Of a stretch of 9,455 nucleotides of DNA, positions 1 through 6,942 are shown piece after piece (positions within the stretch are counted from its first letter, which is position 1; the number at the start of each line of letters is the position of its first letter). The DNA is from an uncultured Mucispirillum sp. Its GTDB lineage: Bacteria > Chrysiogenota > Deferribacteres > Deferribacterales > Mucispirillaceae. The DNA is taken from positions 1 to 9,455 of the forward strand of contig CALADT010000094.1 of NCBI GenBank assembly GCA_937890655.1, written 5' to 3'. Both the position numbers and the translations under genes were made by a program. The notes under the pieces are model-generated. The model did no database searches. It saw nothing but the letters and a program-made list of their open reading frames with translations, and was not told the origin of the DNA.

Positions 1-65
1 GATAAGATAAGATAAGATAAGATAAGATAAGATAAGATAAGATAAGATAAGATAAGATAAGATAA
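1..65. repeat. (GATAA)13 pentanucleotide tandem repeat
   Basis: Thirteen perfect head-to-tail GATAA units run from the first base of the window to 65, so the array may be longer than seen. It ends 5 bp before the G-rich ribosome-binding stretch and 15 bp before the start codon of the thioesterase gene. Read on the plus strand every frame meets TAA within five codons, so it cannot encode a long peptide there; on the minus strand (TTATC)n it is open in all frames, but no gene is evident. Short-unit arrays like this are prone to slipped-strand mispairing, so copy number may vary between cells. A regulatory role on the downstream gene is inference. Confidence 0.97.
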
Positions 66-80
66 AAATGGGGTTAAATT

Positions 81-515
81 ATGCTTAGTGAAGAATTACA
101 GCGTATAAAAGAATATCACACAGCACATAGTGAATTTGCAAAAGCAATGAATATTAAAATATTAGACCTTGATAAAGGTTATGCAAAAACAGTAATGGAG
201 CTTAAATCACAGCACAGAAACAGTATGGGTATAACTCATGGTGGAGCTATTTTTGCAATAGTAGATACTACTTTGGGAGTTGCAACAACAGCATATGGCA
301 CTTTTGCAGTAACAGCAGCAGCAAATATTTCATACATAAAACCAGGGACAAAAGGTCCATTAATAGCAGAAGCAAGGGAGTTAAGTAAAACAAGAAAACT
401 TGGCACATATGAAGTAAAAGTTTTTGATGGGGACCACAGCTTAATAGCCATTGCACAAGCTACAATGTATAGAAAAGATAAACCTTATCCACCAGTGGAA
501 GAAGAAACAAAATAG
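81..515 (+). CDS. PaaI-family hotdog-fold acyl-CoA thioesterase
   Basis: A 144-residue protein of the usual size for single-domain hotdog thioesterases of the PaaI/YbgC-like group, which hydrolyse acyl- or aryl-CoA thioesters in the cytoplasm as homotetramers or dimers. The family signature is visible: Asn47, then T-H-G-G at 52-55, with the helix that follows carrying Asp62 in IVDTTLGVA; the HGG and Asp positions correspond to the active-site loop and catalytic acid of PaaI. The second half (75-130) has the expected long beta strands, for example ANISYIKPG. The ATG at 81 follows a G-rich stretch (70-73) at suitable spacing; the ATG at 68 is in another frame and stops after six codons. No promoter is visible because the GATAA array fills the upstream bases. 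The substrate cannot be told; there are no phenylacetate-pathway genes nearby. A role in general CoA-thioester housekeeping is as likely as aromatic catabolism. Confidence 0.88.
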   Translation: MLSEELQRIKEYHTAHSEFAKAMNIKILDLDKGYAKTVMELKSQHRNSMGITHGGAIFAIVDTTLGVATTAYGTFAVTAAANISYIKPGTKGPLIAEARELSKTRKLGTYEVKVFDGDHSLIAIAQATMYRKDKPYPPVEEETK

Positions 516-599
516 TAAAAATTTATTAAAATATTATTCATATGTATAAGTAAGTTATAGCTTTTTATTAATTTATTTTAAAAAATGTAAAAAAAGTTA

Positions 600-628
600 T
601 TGACATTTACTTATATATATGATATAAA
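600..628 (+). promoter_or_regulatory. Promoter of the tRNA pair (TTGACA-17 bp-TATAAA)
   Basis: A perfect -35 hexamer TTGACA at 600-605 is followed by a 17-bp spacer and TATAAA at 623-628 (five of six to TATAAT). Transcription would begin near 635, about 10 bp before the first tRNA. This is one of the best housekeeping-sigma promoters in the window, as expected for stable RNA. Confidence 0.85.
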
Positions 629-644
629 TTGCAACCTTAGATGA

Positions 645-718
645 CGCGGGGTAGAGCAGCTTGGTAGCTCGTCGGGCTCATAACCCGGAGGCCGTCGGTT
701 CAAATCCGGCCCCCGCAA
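645..718 (+). tRNA. Initiator tRNA-fMet (anticodon CAU)
   Basis: A 74-nt cloverleaf. The acceptor strands are 645-651 and 711-717, with anticodon CAT at 679-681, T-loop TTCAAAT at 699-705 and discriminator A718. Hallmarks of an initiator are all present: the first base pair is a C645 x A717 mismatch (position 1 x 72), which keeps the charged tRNA away from EF-Tu and permits formylation; the anticodon stem has three consecutive G-C pairs (674-676 with 684-686) for P-site selection; and the D-stem has the purine 11-pyrimidine 24 pair (A655-T669). The CCA end is not encoded (ATT follows), so a CCA-adding enzyme is needed. It is the first gene behind the promoter at 600-628. Confidence 0.97.
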
Positions 719-726
719 TTATTTAT

Positions 727-800
727 GGCGGTTTAGCTCAGGTGGTTAGAGCATGCGGCTCATATCCGCAGTGTCCGGGGTTCAATTCCCTGAACCGCCA
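727..800 (+). tRNA. Elongator tRNA-Met (anticodon CAU), probable
   Basis: A 74-nt cloverleaf eight bases after tRNA-fMet, surely cotranscribed with it. The acceptor stem is seven perfect pairs (727-733 with 793-799), the D-stem is GCTC/GAGC, the anticodon stem TGCGG/CCGCA, the anticodon CAT is at 761-763, the T-loop is TTCAATT and the discriminator is A800. CCA is not encoded. The fully paired first base pair excludes an initiator. A CAU anticodon could also belong to tRNA-Ile2, where TilS converts C34 to lysidine; the loop CTCATAT and the stem sequence look more like elongator Met of related bacteria. Confidence in a tRNA is very high, in Met over Ile2 moderate. Confidence 0.9.
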
Positions 801-811
801 CTCTTTTTTTT
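793..811 (+). terminator. Possible terminator of the tRNA operon
   Basis: Eight T residues (804-811) start three bases after the end of the second tRNA, so the T-arm/acceptor hairpin of the tRNA itself could serve as the stem of an intrinsic terminator. There is no other GC-rich hairpin downstream. This is position-based inference. Confidence 0.35.
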
Positions 812-1303
812 CATAATTCATTCTATTAACTAAAATCTTAAAATTTGTTTATGTAATATTTTTATTTATCTAATTATATGTATTATAAAAATATTTTCTA
901 ATCTCTTAAAATTCTACTTTAAATTATATATAAAATAGGCACTAATTATTAATAGGGTTTTTTATAAATTTAAGTTATATTTTTAAACTATTTTGTAATA
1001 ACTAGGGCTAAGTATGATTTAAATAACTTTACAGTGCCTTATATTATAAAAAAATTGCTTATAAAGTTATGCTATTATTTAGGTGTTATAAATATATTAA
1101 AAGATAGTTTATGTAAATTATAGAGTTTATAGTATTTATAGTTTAGAAATATAATATTATTTTTTAAAAATTATTTATAAATTTATTATGCTACTTAAAA
1201 AAATAGCCATAAACTATAAATCATAAACCTATAAACCTATAAAATATGGAAAATAAAAGCTATAAACTTTATATGACTTGCATTAAATATTTAAAATAAG
1301 GCA
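812..1303. other. AT-rich convergent spacer without genes
   Basis: About 490 bp between the tRNA operon and the 3' end of typA. It is extremely AT-rich with stop codons in all frames and no coding potential I can defend. It contains short direct iterations of TATAAACC-like units near 1207-1243 and a 12-bp perfect inverted match (1134-1145 with 1210-1221) whose arms are nearly all A/T. I see no convincing promoter, riboswitch or small RNA with a GC-rich terminator. Confidence 0.7.
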
Positions 1304-1333
1304 ATAAAAAAAGCTGGTAAAAATACCAGCTTT
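1304..1333 (-). terminator. Intrinsic terminator of typA
   Basis: A perfect 10-bp stem (1310-1319 with 1324-1333, core AGCTGGTA/TACCAGCT) closes a four-base loop. Read on the minus strand it is followed by a run of T (complement of A1306-1312). It lies 21 bp past the typA stop codon. On the plus strand the hairpin is followed only by mixed A/T sequence, so it is mainly a minus-strand terminator. Confidence 0.93.
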
Positions 1334-1354
1334 ATATTTAATATATTGTTTTTA

Positions 1355-3208
1355 TTATTCCATTTCTTCTTCCATACCTTGAAGCATTTTGCCTCTTAAA
1401 GTATGTCTTTCTTGTGCTGAAAGAATAGTTTTTCTTATACGTATTGATTGTGGAGTAACTTCAACCATTTCATCATCTGTTATGAAATGGAGTGCTTTTT
1501 CCAATGTCATAGGAAGTATAGGCCTTAATGTTAAAGCATCATCTTTACCTGAAGCACGCATATTTGTAAGTTTTTTCTCTTTACATGGGTTTACATTTAA
1601 ATCGTTATCTTTATTATATTCCCCTACAACCATACCTTCATAAACAGGGTCCCCAGGGACAACAAATAATTGCCCACGTGGTTCTAAATGAAATAAACCA
1701 TAACCAACAGCAACACCAGCCCTATCTGAAACCAGTGAACCTGTATGACGAACAGGGAAATCGCCCCTATATTCTTCATAACCTGCAAATAATGTATTCA
1801 TTATACCTGTGCCTTTTGTATCAGTTAAAAAATCATCTCTATAGCCTATAAGCCCACGAGATGGAACAGAAAATTCTGCCCTAACCCTACCTGTGCCTTT
1901 ATTTACTAAGTTAGTCATTCTACCTTTTCTTATGGAAAGTTTTTCTGTTATAACACCAAGATATGGTTCTTCGCAGTCAATATATACATTTTCAACAGGT
2001 TCAAACCTAACACCATCTTTTTTCTTAAAAATAACCTGTGGTCTACCAACGTTTAATTCAAAACCTTCCCTCCTCATTTCCTCAATTAAAATAGCAAGTT
2101 GTAATTCGCCTCTACCTTTTACAATAAAGCTATCTTTATCTGTCGCATCTTCCACTTTTATAGAAACATTTCTTAAAACTTCTTTTGCAAGCCTTTCTTT
2201 TATTTTAGCAGCTTGAACAATTTTACCTTCTTTACCTGCAAGTGGTGATTTATTAATGGTAAATTTCATTGCAACAGTAGGCTCATCTACTGATATTCTA
2301 GGAAGTGGGTCTGTATTATCTTTAGAGCAAATAGTATCTCCAATAGTAATATCTGGCATACCTGCTACCACTAAAATATCCCCCGGTTGTGGTGTAGGGT
2401 TGTCTTCTAACTGCATACCGTTATAAGACTGTATTTTTGAAACTTTTGCAGGTTTTGGTTCTCCTTTTTCGTTAAAAAATATTAAGCCTTCATTTATTTT
2501 AGTAACGTTACTTTTTATTTTACCAATAGCTAGTCTGCCTAAATAGTCAGAGTAGCCAAGGTCTGAAACAAGCATTTTAAAAGATGATTCTTCATCGTAG
2601 CTAGGAGCAGGAATTTCTTTTAATATCATATCAAAAAGTGGTTTTAAGTCTTTACCTTGTTCTTCTAGTGTTAATGACGCAACACCATCTCTACCTATGG
2701 CATAAAGTATAGGGAAATCAAGTTGGTCTTCTGTGGCATCAAGGTCAATAAATAAATCAAGAACTTCATCTATTACTTCAATAGGGCGTGCATCTTTTCT
2801 ATCAATTTTATTAATGCATACTATAACCCTTAACCCTCTTTCAAGAGCTTTCTTTAAAACAAAACGAGTTTGTGGTAGTGGCCCTTCAGAAGCGTCTACA
2901 AGTAATATAGCACCGTCCACCATAGATAATGCACGTTCTACTTCTCCACCAAAATCGGCGTGTCCTGGAGTATCTAAAATATTGATTTTAGTATTATGCC
3001 ATGTTACAGAACAGTTTTTCGCAGTGATTGTAATACCACGTTCACGTTCAATATCCATACTATCCATAGCACGTTCTTCTGTTACCTGATTTTCTCTATA
3101 TACACCACTTTGCTTAAACATAGCATCTACAAGTGTTGTTTTACCATGGTCAACGTGAGCAATAATAGCAATATTTCTTAATGATTCGTTTGTTGATAAT
3201 GTTTTCAT
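1355..3208 (-). CDS. typA: Ribosome-associated translational GTPase TypA/BipA
   Basis: A 617-residue protein, the normal length for TypA/BipA (about 605-615), an EF-G-like GTPase that binds the ribosome and supports 50S assembly, cold growth and stress or virulence responses. The GTPase motifs are intact: G1 AHVDHGKTT at 17-25, the G2 region ERGITIT at 56-62, G3 DTPGHADFGG at 79-88, G4 NKID at 133-136, and a G5-like YAIGRDG at 169-175. Domain II, the EF-G III/V-like folds and the BipA-specific C-terminal domain (about residues 485-617, including the SRGLIGYRDDFLTDTKGTG stretch just before it) follow in order. The start ATG is preceded by GAGG four bases upstream on the minus strand. It is transcribed alone, diverging from the RCK/antiporter operon and ending at the hairpin at 1304-1333. 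Nothing is missing or unusual. Confidence 0.98.
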   Translation of the reverse strand: MKTLSTNESLRNIAIIAHVDHGKTTLVDAMFKQSGVYRENQVTEERAMDSMDIERERGITITAKNCSVTWHNTKINILDTPGHADFGGEVERALSMVDGAILLVDASEGPLPQTRFVLKKALERGLRVIVCINKIDRKDARPIEVIDEVLDLFIDLDATEDQLDFPILYAIGRDGVASLTLEEQGKDLKPLFDMILKEIPAPSYDEESSFKMLVSDLGYSDYLGRLAIGKIKSNVTKINEGLIFFNEKGEPKPAKVSKIQSYNGMQLEDNPTPQPGDILVVAGMPDITIGDTICSKDNTDPLPRISVDEPTVAMKFTINKSPLAGKEGKIVQAAKIKERLAKEVLRNVSIKVEDATDKDSFIVKGRGELQLAILIEEMRREGFELNVGRPQVIFKKKDGVRFEPVENVYIDCEEPYLGVITEKLSIRKGRMTNLVNKGTGRVRAEFSVPSRGLIGYRDDFLTDTKGTGIMNTLFAGYEEYRGDFPVRHTGSLVSDRAGVAVGYGLFHLEPRGQLFVVPGDPVYEGMVVGEYNKDNDLNVNPCKEKKLTNMRASGKDDALTLRPILPMTLEKALHFITDDEMVEVTPQSIRIRKTILSAQERHTLRGKMLQGMEEEME

Positions 3209-3231
3209 AAAGCCTCAATATATTAATTATT

Positions 3232-3260
3232 AGTATATCGTTTTGCCTTGTTTTTATTAA
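3232..3260 (-). promoter_or_regulatory. Candidate typA promoter
   Basis: On the minus strand TTAATA (complement of 3255-3260, four of six to the -35 consensus), a 17-bp spacer and TATACT (complement of 3232-3237, five of six to the -10 consensus) would start transcription near 3225, giving a leader of about 17 nt that just holds the GAGG ribosome-binding site. A better -35-like TTGACT (complement of 3263-3268) is 25 bp away from this -10 and so does not pair with it. Confidence 0.45.
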
Positions 3261-3317
3261 ATAGTCAAGTATTTTTATTAATTATTATATAATTTGTTAA
3301 AATAAATAATGGATATA

Positions 3318-3346
3318 TTGACATATAAATTTATTCATATTAAAAT
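3318..3346 (+). promoter_or_regulatory. Promoter of the RCK regulator-antiporter operon
   Basis: A perfect TTGACA at 3318-3323, a 17-bp spacer and TAAAAT at 3341-3346 (five of six to TATAAT). The predicted start near 3353 leaves a leader of roughly 30 nt before the TTG start codon. No operator-like dyad is evident. Confidence 0.78.
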
Positions 3347-3370
3347 GTGGTTTCAAAACATAAGATGAAT

Positions 3371-3384
3371 GGAGAAAAAGTTTG
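3371..3384 (+). promoter_or_regulatory. Ribosome-binding site fixing a TTG start
   Basis: GGAG at 3371-3374 stands seven bases before TTG (3382-3384). ATG triplets at 3365 and 3369 are out of frame with the gene, and the Rossmann-type strand of the protein begins at residue 5, so TTG is the only sensible start. A weak start codon suggests the regulator may be made at a lower level than its promoter would allow. Confidence 0.75.
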
Positions 3385-4797
3385 TCTACAAAAAAAGTCT
3401 TATTATTCGGCCTAGGTTTTTTTCAACGCAGGCTTTTAAAAGATATAGCTGAAGAACGCCCTTGTATAGTGGTGGATATAGACGGCAACCTTGTGGAAAG
3501 AGTTGTAGAAGAATATAATAATGTAGAAGGAATAGAGGGGGAAGCCTCTAGTATTGTTACATGGAAAAAAATTAATTTAGAAGATATTTCCCATATTGTT
3601 TCATCATTACAAGATAACGATGTTGTTCTTGAAATATGTAGAATAGCACGGAATGTGTATAACCTACAAATACCTATTATTTTAATGCTTTATAAAAATG
3701 AAAATAGAGAACTTTTAGAGCATTATGATGTGAAAATCATTAACCCTATATCTATTGCTTCTGAAACAGTTTTAAATATTATACAAAAAAATTATGCAAG
3801 GCCAAATAATATAGGATTAGGTAACGGAGAAATAGTAGAAGTTATAATCCGTAGACGTTCCCATATAGTTGATAGAAAAATGCGTTTTTTAGCCCCAAGC
3901 AGGTGGAAAGTTGCAGCTGTTTATAGAAATGGTGTATTTATAGTCCCTGATGGTGATTTTAAATTACAAATAGGGGATAGGGTAGTTTTAATTGGGGAAC
4001 CAAAAGTTGTAGAAAATATTGTAAATATATTAATGATAGGTAAGCCTGAATACCCACTTCAATACGGCCAGAATTTAGCAGTTTTAGGTAACGGGCTAAC
4101 AGAGCAGGATTCCCATGAAATAAACTACTTTTTTAATAACACAAGAGCAAAAAAGTATTTGTGGTATGATACAGATAAACAAAGGCTTGAAAATAACCAA
4201 AATATTAGCCTTATAGAATCTTCAGGAGCAGAATTTGGTGGCACTTTGCAAAATTTCCGTAGTGCTGCATATCTGCATGATGTAGGAACTCTTGCTATAT
4301 CAGGCTGTTCCGGTTTTGGTTTATTTAACGGAAGGCTAAAATATTTCTTTAAAAAAACACGTCATCCGTTTTTAATAACTAGGGGTAAGGCTCCTTATAA
4401 AGAAGTGATTGTATCTTTAAATGGTTATATTCCTGAACGGCTAATAGAAACAGGTGCAGAGATAGCAAGCCATTTTAGAATATCTTGTAGGTGCGTATAT
4501 GTTATTCCTCCAGGGGCTTTAAAAACAGGCCAAGACACTCAGGAACTAGAAGATAGAAAAAATTTTGTAAGAGATTATGAAAACTTAACAAGAACAAAAA
4601 TACCTTTAACTGTTCTTGAGGGTAACCCTGTGCATAAGATTTTATCAGATATTGAAAAATCTCCTAATAGTCTATTACTACTTGCTGCAAATTCAAAAGA
4701 CAGGATTTCATCACTTAACCCACACGCATCGTTTTTAATAGCGTTGCGTAGTGAAAATAGTGTTCTGGTTCTTCCTGATGAGGATATAAATGAGTGA
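3382..4797 (+). CDS. RCK (TrkA-N/TrkA-C) regulator with C-terminal Usp-like domains
   Basis: A 471-residue cytoplasmic protein without membrane segments. Residues 5-130 form an RCK_N/TrkA-N Rossmann domain: VLLFGLG (6-12) carries the G-x-G of the dinucleotide loop and VVDID (30-34) the acid at the end of strand 2. Residues about 145-218 form a TrkA-C/RCK_C domain (GNGEIVEV..., then LQIGDRVVLIGEP). The remainder reads as two Usp-like alpha/beta units, about 229-335 (ending in HPFLITRG) and 340-466 (starting EVIVSLNG, ending SVLVLP). The ATP-binding G-x2-G-x9-G(S/T) signature of UspA is absent from the last unit, so nucleotide binding there is doubtful. The gene overlaps the antiporter gene by 8 nt, so it is almost certainly the gating subunit of that transporter, much as RCK and Usp domains are fused to or encoded beside CPA2 antiporters elsewhere. 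Ligand (NAD(H), c-di-AMP or other) cannot be told. Domain split of the C-terminal half is inference from fold pattern. Confidence 0.85.
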   Translation: MSTKKVLLFGLGFFQRRLLKDIAEERPCIVVDIDGNLVERVVEEYNNVEGIEGEASSIVTWKKINLEDISHIVSSLQDNDVVLEICRIARNVYNLQIPIILMLYKNENRELLEHYDVKIINPISIASETVLNIIQKNYARPNNIGLGNGEIVEVIIRRRSHIVDRKMRFLAPSRWKVAAVYRNGVFIVPDGDFKLQIGDRVVLIGEPKVVENIVNILMIGKPEYPLQYGQNLAVLGNGLTEQDSHEINYFFNNTRAKKYLWYDTDKQRLENNQNISLIESSGAEFGGTLQNFRSAAYLHDVGTLAISGCSGFGLFNGRLKYFFKKTRHPFLITRGKAPYKEVIVSLNGYIPERLIETGAEIASHFRISCRCVYVIPPGALKTGQDTQELEDRKNFVRDYENLTRTKIPLTVLEGNPVHKILSDIEKSPNSLLLLAANSKDRISSLNPHASFLIALRSENSVLVLPDEDINE

Positions 4798-5971
4798 ACA
4801 TGAGGCATTATTTCTATTTTTAATGGCAACAGGTGCTTTTTTTATGCCTTTTCTTAGTAAATGGCTTATGCTTCCTGCTGCTGTTGGGGAAATAATATAC
4901 GGTATTGTAATAGCTTCTTTAATTCCATATGGGGAAAGCCAGCTGGTTATGATAGAATATTTTTCTGCATTAGGGTTTTTAATACTAATGTATTTAGCAG
5001 GGCTTGAAATAGATTTTGAACGGTTTACAGCACTTCCAAATAAAGAGCTATGGTTATATGTTTTAACATTTATTCCTGTGGCTGCTGCCTCATGGTATTT
5101 ATCTCACTATTTAGGGCTACACTGGGCTTTTGCTATTATATTTTTCACATCAGGTATAGGGCTTTTATTTCCTGTATTAAAAGATACAGGGCTTATTAAA
5201 ACAGATTTTGGTCAAAAATTATTAATTATTACCATGATAGGGGAAATATTAACTTTAGGTGGCTTAACCGTAGTAACTATTATATCTAAATACGGCTTAA
5301 CAACTGATAGTGTAAAACAAATATTATTTTTATCATTATTTTTTATTATTATATACTTTTTTATGAAAATATTAAAAGTAATATTATGGTGGCGTCCTGA
5401 TTTACAGTCTATTTTTTTAGAAGTAGGTAACCCAACAGAAACAGGTATGCGTGCGAACTTTGTAATATTATTTGCATTTGTAGCATTTGCTGCCATATTT
5501 GAAATAGAGTTTGTAGTGGGAGCCTTTGTAGGTGGTATGATGTTTGCCCTTGTATTTGCAGGCAGGGACGGTGTGCTTGATAAATTAGGTGGGGTAGGTT
5601 ATGGGTTTTTCATACCTATATTCTTTATTTCAGTAGGTATGCGTGTAACTTTTAATGATTTTTTGCATTATGATGTAATTATTCTAGCCTTACTTATTAT
5701 TGCATCTTTATTTATAACACGAGTTGCAGGAACACTTTTATTATTTTTTTCCAGTATTCCAAAACCAAAACTTTTACTTGTTACAACAGGGCTTTCCTTT
5801 CCATTAACTATGCTTGTGGCAGTATCTAGTATTTGTTATGATATGAAACTAATCACTAAAACAGAAACATCTGCTGTTTTAATGGCTTCTATGATATCTG
5901 CAATTATATTTCCATGGTTATTTAAAGGTATTGTGGCTATAATTATGCCTGATGAAACTATGGATAAGTAA
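4790..5971 (+). CDS. CPA2-family cation:proton antiporter (Na+/H+ exchanger domain)
   Basis: A 393-residue membrane protein with about 12-13 hydrophobic segments and almost no soluble tail, the length of a bare Na_H_Exchanger (CPA2/KefB-like) domain. Recognisable family motifs are LPAAVGEIIYGIVIA (28-42), YLAGLEIDF (68-76), and FFIPIFFISVGMRV (273-286). At the ion-binding helix, KDTGLIKTDFG...TMIGE (131-152) aligns without gaps to the KefC stretch that ends in Gln-Asp, placing Glu152 where most CPA2 proteins have Asp. It should exchange Na+ or K+ for H+ across the inner membrane. The start ATG sits inside the end of the RCK gene (ATGAGTGA, 8-nt overlap), with AGG at 4781-4783 as ribosome-binding site, so translation is coupled to its presumed regulator. 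No clear terminator follows. Cation specificity cannot be read from the sequence. Confidence 0.9.
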   Translation: MSEHEALFLFLMATGAFFMPFLSKWLMLPAAVGEIIYGIVIASLIPYGESQLVMIEYFSALGFLILMYLAGLEIDFERFTALPNKELWLYVLTFIPVAAASWYLSHYLGLHWAFAIIFFTSGIGLLFPVLKDTGLIKTDFGQKLLIITMIGEILTLGGLTVVTIISKYGLTTDSVKQILFLSLFFIIIYFFMKILKVILWWRPDLQSIFLEVGNPTETGMRANFVILFAFVAFAAIFEIEFVVGAFVGGMMFALVFAGRDGVLDKLGGVGYGFFIPIFFISVGMRVTFNDFLHYDVIILALLIIASLFITRVAGTLLLFFSSIPKPKLLLVTTGLSFPLTMLVAVSSICYDMKLITKTETSAVLMASMISAIIFPWLFKGIVAIIMPDETMDK

Positions 5972-6041
5972 AAAAATCATTAATTTTAAACAATTATTGT
6001 TAAATTGTATGTAAAAAACATATTTAATAATCCGATTTTTA

Positions 6042-6071
6042 TTGACAATAATATGTCTTTCTTATTATATT
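6042..6071 (+). promoter_or_regulatory. Promoter of the lipoprotein cluster
   Basis: A perfect TTGACA at 6042-6047, an 18-bp spacer and TATATT at 6066-6071 (five of six). Transcription would begin near 6078, about 25 nt before the ATG at 6103; AGG at 6093-6095 is the likely ribosome-binding core. This is the only convincing promoter seen in 5972-7452, so the downstream protease gene may depend on readthrough from it. Confidence 0.72.
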
Positions 6072-6102
6072 TATAGCATACTTATAGTAGTTAGGTAGTC
6101 TA

Positions 6103-6924
6103 ATGAAAAAATTAAGCATTTATTTTATGATTTTTACATCAATGATGATAATTACAGGTTGTGGAGATTTAGTAATAGACCCAACTGATAATGTAACAGA
6201 TAATATTACTGACAATAATACAACTGATAACAATACTGACAGTAATACTGATAATAATACAGATAGCGAATTAGAACCGGAAATACCTGATGGGGACATA
6301 ATTCCGGCATTTCCACTTAACCCTGCTAAGCCAAGACCTATTAAGGATTTATTTATGGGAGATTTTGGTAGTAATCAAAATGTAATGTATTTTGCACTTC
6401 ATATTACAGGCAAATCAACTAAAAGTAAGTTTTTACAAGTGCCTTCTGGTAATTTAGGGCAAGGGGACGGTATAGGTTATGCTAGAGATTTGAAAATTAT
6501 ATATAACGGTCATGATGGTTCTCCTACAACACAATTTCCTTTTTCTGCTAAATATAAAGAATTAGGTTTATCAGATGTGTATTCTGAAGAATACGGCTTT
6601 ACAGAGAAAACAGGCAATAACCTTGATATGCGTTTTTATTTAGGTTATCCTACATTTTATGTTCCTCTTAATTCTAGAGTGATAAAATTTACTTCGTTTT
6701 CAATAGTAGATTTAACTAAACCTATATGGGGTGGTTTTGCAGATATGGTTTTTGTAAGGTGTGGCTTAAGCGGTGGTGTGGAACATTTAAAGTTCCCTTT
6801 ACCTATTGATGAATATAATTCTGCAATACATAAAAATATAGCAAAATTCACAATAGAATTTAATGATAACTTATGTGACCAAAATGGTTATACTGTTACA
6901 TTTGATGGTTTTGTAAAAAAATAA
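6103..6924 (+). CDS. Putative surface lipoprotein with Asp/Asn/Thr-rich tether, function unknown
   Basis: A 273-residue protein that I do not recognise. The first 19 residues are a lipoprotein signal peptide (MKK, hydrophobic core, lipobox I-T-G-C), so Cys20 should be lipidated; Gly21 rather than Asp at +2 argues against inner-membrane retention in bacteria that use that rule. Residues 26-56 are a low-complexity tether of Thr-Asp-Asn units (TDNNTD and variants), encoded by imperfect acagataataat-like DNA repeats. The rest (about 65-273) is a compact, probably beta-rich, extracytoplasmic domain with only two further cysteines (220 and 258), possibly a disulfide. Its N-terminus (Cys-Gly-Asp-x-x-Ile-Asp, then the Asn/Thr/Asp tether) closely resembles that of the protease lipoprotein starting at 7453, suggesting a shared origin of the anchor and perhaps partnership at the cell surface. 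The ATG at 6103 is supported by the signal peptide and the AGG at 6093-6095. Confidence 0.78.
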   Translation: MKKLSIYFMIFTSMMIITGCGDLVIDPTDNVTDNITDNNTTDNNTDSNTDNNTDSELEPEIPDGDIIPAFPLNPAKPRPIKDLFMGDFGSNQNVMYFALHITGKSTKSKFLQVPSGNLGQGDGIGYARDLKIIYNGHDGSPTTQFPFSAKYKELGLSDVYSEEYGFTEKTGNNLDMRFYLGYPTFYVPLNSRVIKFTSFSIVDLTKPIWGGFADMVFVRCGLSGGVEHLKFPLPIDEYNSAIHKNIAKFTIEFNDNLCDQNGYTVTFDGFVKK

Positions 6925-6942
6925 ACAAGTAATGTGTTATAT

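Noticed and set aside
1..65. TTATC units (minus strand of the repeat) as a cluster of DnaA boxes or origin
   Set aside because: Only the first five bases of the DnaA box TTATCCACA are present and none continues with CACA; no origin genes are nearby.
236..456. Minus-strand open frames inside the thioesterase gene
   Set aside because: Low-complexity Leu-rich shadows of a well-recognised gene on the other strand.
1124..1230. 12-bp perfect inverted repeat (1134-1145 with 1210-1221) and TATAAACC iterations, as a possible small mobile element or structured RNA
   Set aside because: The arms are almost pure A/T in a stretch of extreme composition; a match of this length over about 490 bp is expected by chance, and there are no target-site duplications or GC-rich stem.
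1389..3181. Several plus-strand open frames across this interval
   Set aside because: They are shadows antisense to typA, whose protein is complete and fully conserved; no ribosome-binding sites or recognisable products.
5985..6030. Near-palindromic sequences after the antiporter gene as a terminator
   Set aside because: Stems are short, A/T only, with tiny loops or no following T-run; not a credible intrinsic terminator.
6195..6270. Repetitive acagataataat-like DNA as a CRISPR-like or regulatory array
   Set aside because: It is in frame with the lipoprotein gene and simply encodes its Thr-Asp-Asn tether; no spacers or conserved repeat units.
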